From Acholoe squamosa (Eukaryota > Annelida > Polychaeta > Phyllodocida > Polynoidae): DNA of 64,000 bases. Below, piece by piece: positions 55,963-64,000 of this stretch (position 1 is the stretch's first letter; each line of letters opens with the position of its first letter). The stretch spans positions 36,209,932 through 36,273,931 of the forward strand of contig OX439052.1 of NCBI GenBank assembly GCA_949317995.1, in the 5' to 3' direction. The notes under the pieces were generated by a model, which was not told where the DNA came from, searched no databases, and saw only the letters and a list, made by a program, of their open reading frames with translations. The position numbers and the translations under genes are program-made.

Positions 55963-56637
55963 TTATTCTATAGCATAGATATTAGTGTATATAGGAATAA
56001 ACCCATCAGGTATTCTAGTTTGGTTTGTGTTAGTTCCTATAGTTTTTTGTGCATGTTTTCTTACGTTTCCGGTTTTCTTCAACACAGTTTTACCTTTAGT
56101 GGAACAAATAGTTTTCTGTTTTTTTCCTTTCTTGACTTCTTTTTCTTCTTTCTCACTTTCTTCATCTTCTGTCATGCTAGTCCCTGCTTTTCTTTTATTT
56201 CTTTTTTTGCTTCGATTTTCATTTTCGTCTTCAGGCAAAGGAGAGGCTGTCAGGTTGTCTTTTCCTTCTGATTCTTCGGAGCTAGAATTTTCTGTGTCGC
56301 TGATTTTTTCGTCGATAATTAGCTTCAATTTATTTTGAGCAGACTTAGCTTTGTTCCTCATTTTTTCTTTGAGATATTGTGTATGGCATGAATTACATCT
56401 CAAATGATTTTCGTCAGCAGAAAAATAATGGAGAGAATGAAAAGGTTTATGACACCTTATACATTCTTGAACCATGCTTTTTTGACATTTTTCACAATAT
56501 TTTTTATCTTGAACTATTCTCCCTTTTCTTCCACAATATTCACACTTAACAGGCATTTTATGTATATTTTTATCTAATTCAAAACAAAGATACTTTGACC
56601 GTAGATATCTTGTAATCTTTTTTGCTGTAGCTCTCAT
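55963..56637 (-). CDS. Zinc-ribbon protein with acidic/basic low-complexity tail
   Basis: The product has 224 residues from the first ATG (56637); the open frame starts earlier with GTG, and ATG 56556 (MPVKCEYCGRKG) is an alternative start. Two or three CxxC pairs (CEYCG, CEKC, CIRCHKPF, CNSCH) form tandem zinc ribbons in the first ~100 residues. The rest alternates acidic Ser/Glu-rich and Lys-rich blocks (TENSSSEESE, KKGKKQKTI). Such layouts occur in viral transcription or DNA-binding factors. It overlaps or abuts the PC4-like gene, so they are probably one transcript. Function is unassigned. Confidence 0.6.
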   Translation of the reverse strand: MRATAKKITRYLRSKYLCFELDKNIHKMPVKCEYCGRKGRIVQDKKYCEKCQKSMVQECIRCHKPFHSLHYFSADENHLRCNSCHTQYLKEKMRNKAKSAQNKLKLIIDEKISDTENSSSEESEGKDNLTASPLPEDENENRSKKRNKRKAGTSMTEDEESEKEEKEVKKGKKQKTICSTKGKTVLKKTGNVRKHAQKTIGTNTNQTRIPDGFIPIYTNIYAIE

Positions 56638-56650
56638 CTCACTAAGGTTT

Positions 56651-56971
56651 TCAATCGCTGTCACTGTCACTAGAGGCTATGTTATCGTCGCTGCTGCTGT
56701 CGCTATGAGACTTTGATTTTTCTTTCTTTTTCTTAGTGTTCTTAGTCTTTCCAGGCTTTTCTTCTTCACTAATTTTTTTAATTTTATCTATTTTTTTATC
56801 TATTTTATTCCTTAGTTCAAAGAGTAAATCATATTCTTCTTTAAGGAGAGAAATACTTTTGTCTTTTACCATATCATGAAAATGTAAGTATATTTTTCCT
56901 TTGAATTTATTTATGTCTATTCTTTTCCTTTTGCCAAAAGCTAAAGTAGGATATTTAGATGATTTACTCAT
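56651..56971 (-). CDS. PC4/Sub1-like single-stranded DNA-binding protein
   Basis: The 106-residue product starts with the PC4 pattern: FGKRKRIDINKFKGKIYLHF, then a basic/acidic strand and ISLLKEEYDLLFELRNKID. These correspond to the beta-sheet and closing helix of the PC4 C-terminal domain, which dimerises and binds ssDNA. An acidic, Ser-rich tail (SDSSSDDN, SDSDSD) follows, where cellular PC4 has its Ser-rich part at the N-terminus. Located beside the polymerase and zinc-ribbon genes, it could coat displaced strands during protein-primed replication or act in late transcription. Fold assignment is by pattern; role is inference. Confidence 0.68.
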   Translation of the reverse strand: MSKSSKYPTLAFGKRKRIDINKFKGKIYLHFHDMVKDKSISLLKEEYDLLFELRNKIDKKIDKIKKISEEEKPGKTKNTKKKKEKSKSHSDSSSDDNIASSDSDSD

Positions 56972-56994
56972 TTTGTTTGTTTGCAGATAGTTTG

Positions 56995-59244
56995 CTATTG
57001 TATTTTTGTCTTTATCTCACAAACTTTTCTTCTTTTTGAATGAATATCTTCAAATGGAATTTCTTTCATTTTTCTTTTTAAAGGGGGAATCTTATAATGA
57101 CCATATGCGTAAGATTTAATTCCTCCTCTTCTCAAATATCTTTTATCTTCAAAAGGAGAAAGAGATATCTTTCTTTGAGACATAGTGTACACTTTGTGTT
57201 TTATGCTTCTTATGTTATCGAATTCTGCTTCTTTTATTCTATTTTGGACTAAGGTAAGCTTAAAGTCGTTGTGCCTTATAGTTTCTATGCTACTTTTTTT
57301 GACTCCCTTTATTTTTTTCTCTTCTTCCCCCTTCTCAAACAAAATTGAATACATTTTTGGCCTGAGAGCTATAAATTCTTTTATTTTTTTCCCTCCTGCT
57401 TCATCTTTAAATTTACCTAAGACCTTTTTGTTCGTTTCATCATACAAAAAATGATCTTTAGGTAAATTAGAAAAATCAAAAAAATTATTTAGATCTTTTA
57501 TTTTTTTAAGATAATTTGTATCTTTTATGTAATACACTAAAGAATCTGTGTCTGTATATAACAGTTGAATATGTACGTCTTTGAATTTAGGCAACATGAT
57601 ATTATAATGGAAATTAAACATCCATAGTTTAGATAACTCTAAAACAGAAAACCCAATGTAGATCGGTTTGTCTAGTAAAAGTTTTTCTTTGCTGCTTTGT
57701 ATTCCTACAAAGTCCTTTTGAAATATATGAAGAGATTTAAAAGTAGGTTTTTTTATAAGATTTTCACTTTCTTTAGGGTCTGAAGTTAATTTCATGTTAG
57801 TTCTTTTCTTGACATTTTCCATTGTTTTACCAAATGCTGCATTATTTAATAACTTAAAGAATTCTTTTTCGAAAGCAGAGGTAGCCAAAGTTCGTTCTCT
57901 GTTATTGAACAAAATGTAAGATTTCATCCAATCTTTCTGATGAAAGCTTAAAACACGATGAATTTTATTTATCTTTAAACCTAATGCAAGGTATAATTTT
58001 AAATTACGATAATGCACTACATAATTTTTTTTGTCTTTTAAATTGCATATAAGCTTTTTTCCTCCTTTTTTGTAGGACGTTTCAGTTTTTTTCAATATTT
58101 CTTTTGCATACGGAGATAATTCTTGTTCTTCTATTTCTATTTTTTGTGGAGCTAGAGGAAAATCGTTGTGCATGTCATGAAGACAGTCAGGGTAAGTTAA
58201 ACTTACCTCCAGTATGTATCCTGTTTCATTATGATCTGAAATGCTTTCTATGTTTAGTTTTTGAATTTGATTTTGGGTTAGCCATTTGAAATTTGAGTGA
58301 GGCAAAAAATCTGCTAAACATTTGCCGTAAAGGTTATTGCAGTCTATGTAAAAGATGATTTCGTCGGAAGAATTAGCTTTCGCATACCTATGAGAAACAT
58401 TAGTAATGCCACCCCTTATACCGCCTTCTATAAAATTATATATTTCGATGTCAGAAAGCAACTCTAGTTCAACTTCTGTATGTTTCAACATAGCTTGATA
58501 ACTCAAACTAGGTGCCGTTAGAAAATGAGCAGGGTCTAAACCGTAATAACTTAAGGCCTTTTCTCTGAAAGATTCAAAAACGTCACATAAAAGCAAAACG
58601 TCTATTTTCAAGTAGGCTTTCAAATAATCTTTTATGTTTCTACATTTTAATGCTTTAAACATATGAATAGCATGACAGTAATCGTCCTCAGTTATATTTT
58701 TTTTGGTTAAAGTAGAATAAAATTTGTCTATAGGCGGCAATTTTTTTTCTTTCAAAACAGACCAAGAATCAATGTAATCATAGCACATGACACCTTTTCT
58801 TATCATATAAGGAATCATTTTTTTGTTTGAAGTATGTTTTTTTGTTTGAACGAAATCTTTTAAACCTTTCTCTTGCAAAAGTTCAGCTAATTTTGAAAGG
58901 GACGTAGGTAAAAATTGGAAGGAATCTATAATTCTAAAATTTTCGAAACTTAAAGTAAGAAATTTTTCAGATGATTTAGCAATCACAGATATGGTGCTCT
59001 GGTTTATATATTTATATAATTTTTGGATGAGAAAATGAGTGTCATAATTCATGCTGTTGTGAATTATAATTGGTATCTTTAAATTGTCCATCCTAAGACT
59101 AGTGTAAGTAAGATTACATCTATTGCAAGCATAATTTAAATCTCTTCCTTTTCCTTCTTGTCCTATGTGAGCATGATCTAAAACTTTTCTTATACCTTTT
59201 TCGGTGAAAGATATCCCGCATATGTAACAATTTTTTTGCTTCAC
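56995..59244 (-). CDS. polB: Family B DNA polymerase, C-terminal part (ExoII to motif C)
   Basis: This is the larger part of a protein-primed-type polymerase. Visible are a zinc/HNH-like finger (CYICG, LDHAHIG, YACNRC, residues 6-43), ExoII (HNSMNYD, 62-68), ExoIII region (YLKIDVLLL, 211-219), GGIRGGI (274-280), motif A (YIDCNNLYGK, Asp301), motif B (LLNNAAFGKTM) and motif C (YTDTDS, 563-568). All catalytic Asp residues are present. The frame opens without an ATG at its beginning (first codon GTG) and overlaps the stop of the upstream half by one base, in the -1 relation. The two frames together have the length of a normal Polinton polymerase, so this is one gene with a frame break rather than two genes. 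Confidence 0.93.
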   Translation of the reverse strand: MKQKNCYICGISFTEKGIRKVLDHAHIGQEGKGRDLNYACNRCNLTYTSLRMDNLKIPIIIHNSMNYDTHFLIQKLYKYINQSTISVIAKSSEKFLTLSFENFRIIDSFQFLPTSLSKLAELLQEKGLKDFVQTKKHTSNKKMIPYMIRKGVMCYDYIDSWSVLKEKKLPPIDKFYSTLTKKNITEDDYCHAIHMFKALKCRNIKDYLKAYLKIDVLLLCDVFESFREKALSYYGLDPAHFLTAPSLSYQAMLKHTEVELELLSDIEIYNFIEGGIRGGITNVSHRYAKANSSDEIIFYIDCNNLYGKCLADFLPHSNFKWLTQNQIQKLNIESISDHNETGYILEVSLTYPDCLHDMHNDFPLAPQKIEIEEQELSPYAKEILKKTETSYKKGGKKLICNLKDKKNYVVHYRNLKLYLALGLKINKIHRVLSFHQKDWMKSYILFNNRERTLATSAFEKEFFKLLNNAAFGKTMENVKKRTNMKLTSDPKESENLIKKPTFKSLHIFQKDFVGIQSSKEKLLLDKPIYIGFSVLELSKLWMFNFHYNIMLPKFKDVHIQLLYTDTDSLVYYIKDTNYLKKIKDLNNFFDFSNLPKDHFLYDETNKKVLGKFKDEAGGKKIKEFIALRPKMYSILFEKGEEEKKIKGVKKSSIETIRHNDFKLTLVQNRIKEAEFDNIRSIKHKVYTMSQRKISLSPFEDKRYLRRGGIKSYAYGHYKIPPLKRKMKEIPFEDIHSKRRKVCEIKTKIQ

Positions 59245-60512
59245 TATATATGTGAAATATCGTCAGAAGACAAAGACAAAGGTTTTCTCTTATGATCTAA
59301 AATATACGAAATTTCAGCTCTTTTTTTATATAAGTAAGAAACAAATTTTTCTATCACATTTTTTCCTACGTATATAACAGGATCTTGACTGTATTTTTCA
59401 TATTTAGAAATTAATATAGCTCCAAAGGCATTTAATTTGTGTTCTTTGGAGCAACACGATTTCCCTTTGTATATTTTGCTTATAGTGCGATTATAACATT
59501 CAAAATCTGCATATATCACAAAAGGACTTTTAACTTTAAATTTATGGTCAACGAATTTCAAGAAAGTCCCTTTCGGTGGAGTAGAATAACCCTGACCACT
59601 GTATACGTTAGTTTTGCAATTGTTGTTAACATGCATTTCATATTTTTTTTTTGAGCAAAATGATATCAAACATTTGTAACAAAAGTACCTAGTTTTTTTC
59701 CAAAAGAATGGTCTGATAAATTTATGTAAATTTCTGATAAGATAATAGTGATCATTAAATAATAATAAATCAATATGTCTTCCTTCAGTAAGGGGAGAAG
59801 AAAGGACTGAAATATACATAGGGAAAGGCTGAAATTCTTTTTTTTCAGATACTAAAAGGCCAAAGACATTTACAGTAAGATTATTTTTCTTTTCGAACTT
59901 TGGAATTTCACTCAATTTCACAGGAAAAGAAAGAAAAGAAAGGTTTAATTTTTCTAAAAAAATATCGTACGACTTAGCCAAGTTTGCATTGTGAGGAATT
60001 TTATGTAATCCTGCTAAAACAGAGTATACGAAGCATTTTTTGCTGCTTCCTTTTATATTAAGAACTGATTTTTTTCTTTGAATAATGCTTTCTTTCCCTT
60101 TTTTCTCACCTCCAAAAGGATTATATTTAAAAACAGAGAGGCGTAACACTTTTATTTCTCTTAAAAACCATCCTGACCCCATGTGCAAAAAAGCATCGAA
60201 AAAACCTAATATCACAGAAAAGGAATTTCTTATTAATTCTTCTACGTTATGAGAATCAAAGTTTACTTGAACAGGACTTTGGAACCATGGTTGAATTTCA
60301 AAATATTCATTGTTTTCTAGATTATATTTTCCTAACACTGTGCATAACGATAATTGAAATTTAACCCCCCCTTCTTTTTTTTTTTTCTTCAAAATTAATT
60401 TTTTAATTTTTTTGGTCTGATTAAGTAAAAATAAATCAGGATCATATTTGTGAAGAGCAGGAGTTAAATCATATTCTACGATTAAATTTCTGAAAGCTTT
60501 ACTTTTTTTCAT
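59244..60512 (-). CDS. polB: Family B DNA polymerase, N-terminal part (zinc finger and ExoI)
   Basis: The 422-residue product starts at a good ATG that overlaps the end of the 318-residue gene by 14 bases. It contains the N-terminal domain seen in Polinton polymerases (CFVYSVLAGLHKIP, and RHIDLLLFNDHYYLIRNL), a C2HC-like finger (CYKC...H...C, ~278-299) and the ExoI motif FVIYADFECYN (Asp336, Glu338). The frame stops at 59244 just where the C-terminal part opens. No classic slippery heptamer precedes the overlap. Possible explanations are a one-base natural indel, an assembly error or an unusual recoding site. Confidence 0.9.
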   Translation of the reverse strand: MKKSKAFRNLIVEYDLTPALHKYDPDLFLLNQTKKIKKLILKKKKKEGGVKFQLSLCTVLGKYNLENNEYFEIQPWFQSPVQVNFDSHNVEELIRNSFSVILGFFDAFLHMGSGWFLREIKVLRLSVFKYNPFGGEKKGKESIIQRKKSVLNIKGSSKKCFVYSVLAGLHKIPHNANLAKSYDIFLEKLNLSFLSFPVKLSEIPKFEKKNNLTVNVFGLLVSEKKEFQPFPMYISVLSSPLTEGRHIDLLLFNDHYYLIRNLHKFIRPFFWKKTRYFCYKCLISFCSKKKYEMHVNNNCKTNVYSGQGYSTPPKGTFLKFVDHKFKVKSPFVIYADFECYNRTISKIYKGKSCCSKEHKLNAFGAILISKYEKYSQDPVIYVGKNVIEKFVSYLYKKRAEISYILDHKRKPLSLSSDDISHI

Positions 60513-61455
60513 TTCTTATAGGTCTAAAATGAAGAACTAAAAAAACTGTTCCATATTCAAATTGAACCAACTTTCCCACATCGTCACATATAGTTATTTC
60601 GATTTCTTGTATTTCACTTTTTTTCACCTTTTTATAGTACGGAGAGACAAAAACTTCCTTTATATCGTCTCCGAATTTTTCACTGCAACGAATAGTTCTC
60701 AATAAAGGAATTTGAAGATCGCCTACAATTTCATTTGCAACTATATCAGTATAAATATAAATATTAGAAGAAACGTGATGCAAATTAGGAACACCTCCCG
60801 CATGAAAATATTTATAATGTTTGTATCTTAAAGTAGTGCTCATTAAAATCTGAAAATCTAATAAACTATTCAATGGAAGCCCTGAAAAAGTTATAACGTC
60901 GCTGTTTTCGATCTCAGCTTCGTTGTCTATTTCTTCAGATATATCCAATCTCAGTACATTACTTAAATATTTAGACATAACAACTTTGTCTCCTCTCCCT
61001 ACCTTTAAAATGGGTTTTAAATTTTGCAGCTCAGTTTTCACATATGGTTCTCTACTTTTTCGAAAAAATTCATCGTCAGGGTATGCGTCTATTTTTTTCA
61101 AGGCTGCATTTATGCTTTTTATTAAACTATCTAAAGAAGTATAATTTCCATATGGAATTTTTTGCACGACATATCTTTTTTTTATTTCTATTTCATCTAA
61201 TGAAGTTATTTTATTCACGTCTTGCTTCAACCTGAAATCTTTTCTTTCTACTACCAAAGTCCTATTTTTTTCTGGAAATTCTGGGAAATTATACCAGGAA
61301 ACTGGTATGTTTACTTCTACTAATCCCACTTCCCATTCTCCTTGTAAAATTAAAATAGAAGGTAATTTAACCCAAAATTTGCTTGTTTTGTTTTCTCGAG
61401 AGGGATGAATAGTATTAGAAGGTAAATTAATGTAAAAAGGAGAAGAAACATTCAT
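60499..61455 (-). CDS. Conserved Polinton structural protein candidate (minor capsid/penton-like?)
   Basis: The product has 318 residues from ATG 61455; the open frame extends to 61551, but conservation begins at MNVSSPFYINLPSN. The N-terminal pattern (FYINLPSN, KFWVKLPSILILQG, EWEVGLVEV, SWYNF) and C-terminal pattern (IYIYTDIVANEIVGDLQIPL, then a YGTVFLVLHFRP end) recur in a large family of proteins in invertebrate Polinton-like elements. They usually accompany the F54H12.2-like capsid. It is rich in beta-strand. I infer a virion role, perhaps the vertex/minor capsid or fibre base, but the family has no function I can cite with certainty. First gene of the long minus-strand run. Confidence 0.62.
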   Translation of the reverse strand: MNVSSPFYINLPSNTIHPSRENKTSKFWVKLPSILILQGEWEVGLVEVNIPVSWYNFPEFPEKNRTLVVERKDFRLKQDVNKITSLDEIEIKKRYVVQKIPYGNYTSLDSLIKSINAALKKIDAYPDDEFFRKSREPYVKTELQNLKPILKVGRGDKVVMSKYLSNVLRLDISEEIDNEAEIENSDVITFSGLPLNSLLDFQILMSTTLRYKHYKYFHAGGVPNLHHVSSNIYIYTDIVANEIVGDLQIPLLRTIRCSEKFGDDIKEVFVSPYYKKVKKSEIQEIEITICDDVGKLVQFEYGTVFLVLHFRPIRNEKK

Positions 61456-61545
61456 TTTAAAAATATATCTTATTTTTAAACAATAAAATCTTTTTTTGAT
61501 AACTTTGAAAGTATTTCTTATCTCAGGGAAAAAAAACCACTGGTG

Positions 61546-62094
61546 GCTCATATGAACAGAATATTTTCTGTTAACTGAAGACCTCTAGTGAGCATTCCTA
61601 AAATTATCTTAAACTATACCATATTTAGCACTCTATAGACCTGTAGAGGCTAGGACTGACATTACTTTACTAGATCAGCGAAGACCTCTAGTGAGAGTCA
61701 CTAAAACTATGTGCATGGTTTTACACTGAAGACTTCTGGTGGCTGATATAAATTATGTGCATGGTTTTACACTGAAGACCTCTGGTGGCTTATAGAAGGC
61801 ATTTTCTACTTACTGAAGATCTCTAGTGAGCATTCCTAAAACTATCTTAAACTATACCATATTTAGCACTCTATAGACCTCTAGAGGCTAGGACTGACAT
61901 TACTTTACTAGATCAGCGGAGACCTCTAGTGTGAGTCACTAAAACTATGTGCATGGTTTTACACTGAAGACCTCTGGTGGCTGATATAAATTATGTGCAT
62001 GGTTTTACACTGAAGACCTCTGGTGGCTTATAGAAGGCATTTTCTGCTTACTGAAGACCTCTAGTGAGCATTCCTAAAACTATCTTAAACTATA
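61546..62094. repeat. 238-bp tandem array with ~48-bp GAAGACCTCT subrepeats
   Basis: The motif ctgaagacctctagtgagca recurs at 61577, 61815 and 62053, a strict 238-bp period, about 2.3 copies here. Inside each unit, variants of gaagacctct(a/g)g occur every 43-57 bases. The array is interrupted at 62094 and resumes at 63927, reaching the window edge. Confidence 0.93.
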
Positions 62095-62553
62095 GGTCTC
62101 AGTGAAGGAAATCCCGCAGAAAACCGGAAGTCATATACGATTTTGGTCAGAAGTGAATACTGCAGGCACACTGAATGGTCAATAACCATGTTGAAAATAA
62201 TGCCAATAAATATAAAACCACTACAAATGTTGTTGAACATTTGCTGCTTTGAATAAAATACCAGGAGGGCATTTCTCAAAGTGCTTACCTATTTTTTCAA
62301 AGGTTAAATTGGAAAAAGTGAATCTACATTTTATTCAGTGCAGATTTAGGCAGAATCAGGGTGTTTTTACGCTATAGTCCAGTGCTCAAAATTTTCGTGG
62401 TCAATTCATATTTTAAGTCAGCCTATATTATGAAGGAAGGATGTATCTATTAATTCTGGGGTGATTTTTAGAAAATGAACATGTTCCAATGGGTACTATC
62501 GCATTTCGCGCTACATTAAATTATAGTGCGGAACCAATTCCTTCTCTGAGACC
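62095..62553. repeat. 459-bp terminal unit, left copy
   Basis: This starts ggtctcagtgaaggaa and ends ttccttctctgagacc, 15 of 16 positions complementary, with TA on both sides. It differs from the right copy at only a few bases that I could spot (for example ttttggtc/ttgtggtc and caaatgttg/cacatattg). Confidence 0.9.
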
Positions 62554-63467
62554 TAAAGCATATGGGGGATTAGCATGAAAAAGGAAAATACCCCTCAAAT
62601 CAGTTTTTTTCTATATTAATTATTTAAAGAAGGATTGTTTTTGCCAAATTCTATGGAAAATGTGTTCATAGGTCTCTAAAATGTGTCCAAAATCAAGGAA
62701 AAATCATGTTTATATTGATGTCGGAGTGGTCCGCAGGCCGCGCTGCAGGTTCATTTCAGTCTAGGGCCACTGGCATAGTGCAGATTATTTTGATAGGCCC
62801 GATTTATTTTTACCTTATTCTTAACAGGGTAGGCATTTCGTATCTGTGTAGTATTGGCCACTTGCAGCTAGTCTAGGTAGTACAGAGAGGGGTTATTTTT
62901 GCGCTTTGACATATCATCTGTATTAGTTAAGTTAGGCACTGACACCGCAAATGGTATATCTACCGCTTCAAGAAAACTATCCAGGGTATAATATTTTGGG
63001 ACATTTCCTTGAAATCATCTAGAAATGTAGGATTGTATTACCCAGTATCCATGTTACATACTCTCATAAATCTTCCCAGGCATGGCATGTGAATATTGTG
63101 TACTTTTTGCAGTGATTTTTATGTATTTTTCTACAATTTTTCATAATTTGTCAATTATATCCACAGTAAACTGCAACAAGGACACTTACACAATATAGAG
63201 AAAAATCAAAAGAATATCCATGCCAAATTTGATAATCCTAGAGGCACTGCTTGTCATGAAAATGACTCAAAGATGAAGAGGGCGGTGTCCTCGGACAGAG
63301 ACATAGAAATCAGGCTGATTTTGGGTATTACTTGGCCTGAAAGGCACCCTATATCATGAGATAGAGCGGTCCAAGGAGCATAAAACCTAGGGGCCTGTGT
63401 AAAAACATCTATTGGATTATAAAAATCTCAATTATAGACAAGACATGCACACAGCCCATTAATAGTA

Positions 63468-63926
63468 GGTCTCAGTGAAGGAAATCCCGCAGAAAACCGG
63501 AAGTCATATACGATTGTGGTCAGAAGTGAATACTGCAGGCACACTGAATGGTCAATAACCATGTTGAAAATAATGCCAATAAATATAAAACCACTACACA
63601 TATTGTTGAACATTTGCTGCTTTGAATAAAATACCAGGAGGGCATTTCTCAAAGTGCTTACCTATTTTTTCAAAGGTTAAATTGGAAAAAGTGAATCTAC
63701 ATTTTATTCAGTGCAGATTTAGGCAGAATCAGGGTGTTTTTACGCTATAGTCCAGTGCTCAAAATTTTCGTGGTCAATTCATATTTTAAGTCAGCCTATA
63801 TTATGAAGGAAGGATGTATCTATTAATTCTGGGGTGATTTTTAGAAAATGAACATGTTCCAATGGGTACTATCGCATTTCGCGCTACATTAAATTATAGT
63901 GCGGAACCAATTCCTTCTCTGAGACC
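63468..63926. repeat. 459-bp terminal unit, right copy
   Basis: Same length and ends as the left copy, in the same orientation, again with TA on both sides (agta before, tata after). Confidence 0.9.
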
Positions 63927-64000
63927 TATACCATATTTAGCACTCTATAGACCTCTAGAGGCTAGGACTGACATTACTTTACTAAATCAGCGGAGACCTC
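63927..64000. repeat. Resumed 238-bp array at the window edge
   Basis: From tataccatatttagcactc onward the sequence continues the unit that was cut at 62094, including tagacctctagaggctagg and cggagacctc. The array is therefore longer than the window shows. Confidence 0.9.

Larger units (their letters stand above)
62095..63926. mobile_element. Composite non-autonomous transposon: two 459-bp TIR elements around a 914-bp core
   Basis: The whole 1832-bp block interrupts a 238-bp repeat unit. Left flank ...aaactata and right flank tataccatattt... rejoin to the uninterrupted array sequence with a duplicated TA (or TATA). Each outer 459-bp copy has its own inverted ends, ggtctcagtgaaggaa and ttccttctctgagacc. 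The core is AT-rich and non-coding. LTR-type TG...CA ends, a primer-binding site and a polypurine tract are absent. Confidence 0.88.
44342..64000 (-). mobile_element. Polinton/Maverick (adintovirus-like) integrated DNA virus, right end outside the window
   Basis: The set of PolB, DDE integrase, A32-type ATPase, adenain-type protease and jelly-roll-type capsid protein defines a Polinton. Nineteen ORFs, all on the minus strand, fill 45249-61455 with few gaps. The left boundary is set by the interrupted MITE (44341/44342, uncertain by ~15 bp). The first bases, AGTAGTATAATAG, start with AG as Polinton ends usually do. No copy of this end in inverted orientation is present before 64000, so the right terminus lies outside. 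AT content is higher than in the host flanks. Only the polymerase frame is broken, so the copy is young or has been under selection. Confidence 0.93.

Noticed and set aside
59230-59270. Programmed -1 frameshift site in the polymerase
   Set aside because: The two frames stand in the right relation, but there is no X-XXY-YYZ heptamer before the stop and no obvious downstream stem-loop. I keep it only as a question in the findings.
61546-62094. Right terminal inverted repeat of the Polinton
   Set aside because: Apart from the gacctct core, it has no inverted similarity to the left end (hairpin or 37-bp units). The MITE right half expected at the far junction is also not found in the window.
62095-63926. 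LTR retrotransposon (direct terminal repeats of 459 bp)
   Set aside because: The repeats do not begin TG and end CA, each has its own inverted ends, there is no primer-binding site, polypurine tract or pol remnant, and the target site is TA.

Overview
This is a piece of an animal nuclear genome. Genes are split by many short GT–AG introns, intergenic DNA and introns are full of small inverted-repeat transposons, and the host genes are typical metazoan ones. The repeat spectrum and protein similarity suggest a marine invertebrate, perhaps a deuterostome such as a cephalochordate, hemichordate or echinoderm. I cannot fix the species from sequence alone.

Host part (1-44.3 kb). (i) A minus-strand gene for mitochondrial ribosomal protein L37 (mL37/MRPL37) has seven coding exons visible between 7316 and 1774; its C-terminal exon or exons are not found and probably lie left of the window. 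A decayed Gypsy-type retrotransposon sits in its first intron. (ii) About 9 kb (8.1-17.3 kb) holds only repeats: inverted-repeat elements, microsatellites and fragments of non-LTR retrotransposons. (iii) MTERF4, a mitochondrial rRNA-methylation/ribosome-assembly factor, is encoded in one plus-strand exon (17380-18495) with polyA signals. (iv) 18.6-25.6 kb is again repeat-rich, including an 11-copy 38-bp tandem array. (v) A complete USP25/USP28-type deubiquitinase gene runs on the minus strand from 43570 to 25667. I can join 22 coding exons whose phases all agree, giving 1105 residues with UBA-like, SIM, UIM and catalytic Cys and His boxes. Its introns carry several MITEs and a 697-bp tandem duplication of a retrotransposon fragment.

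Viral element (about 44.34 kb to the right edge). Starting inside a truncated Harbinger-type MITE, a Polinton/Maverick (adintovirus-like) integrated DNA virus fills the rest of the window. Nineteen closely packed ORFs all lie on the minus strand. They cover replication (protein-primed-type family B DNA polymerase in two frames, PC4-like ssDNA-binding protein, zinc-ribbon protein), integration (DDE integrase), packaging (A32-type ATPase), virion formation (double-jelly-roll-type capsid, adenain-type protease, pVI/pX-like and core-like basic proteins, two further structural candidates) and an accessory block near the left end. The accessory block holds a membrane protein, two coiled-coil proteins, an HD-like (DUF5662-like) protein, a protein with two tandem death-fold domains, a degenerate dUTPase-like protein and a full dUTPase. 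Except for one frame break in the polymerase, every ORF is open, so the insertion looks young. The right terminus is not in the window: beyond the last gene there is a 238-bp tandem array interrupted by a 1.83-kb composite insertion with 459-bp direct repeats.

The most interesting points are the virus-borne tandem death-domain gene beside an active/inactive-looking dUTPase pair, the possible terminal iterons, the dateable insertion into a MITE, and the composite transposon at the right edge.
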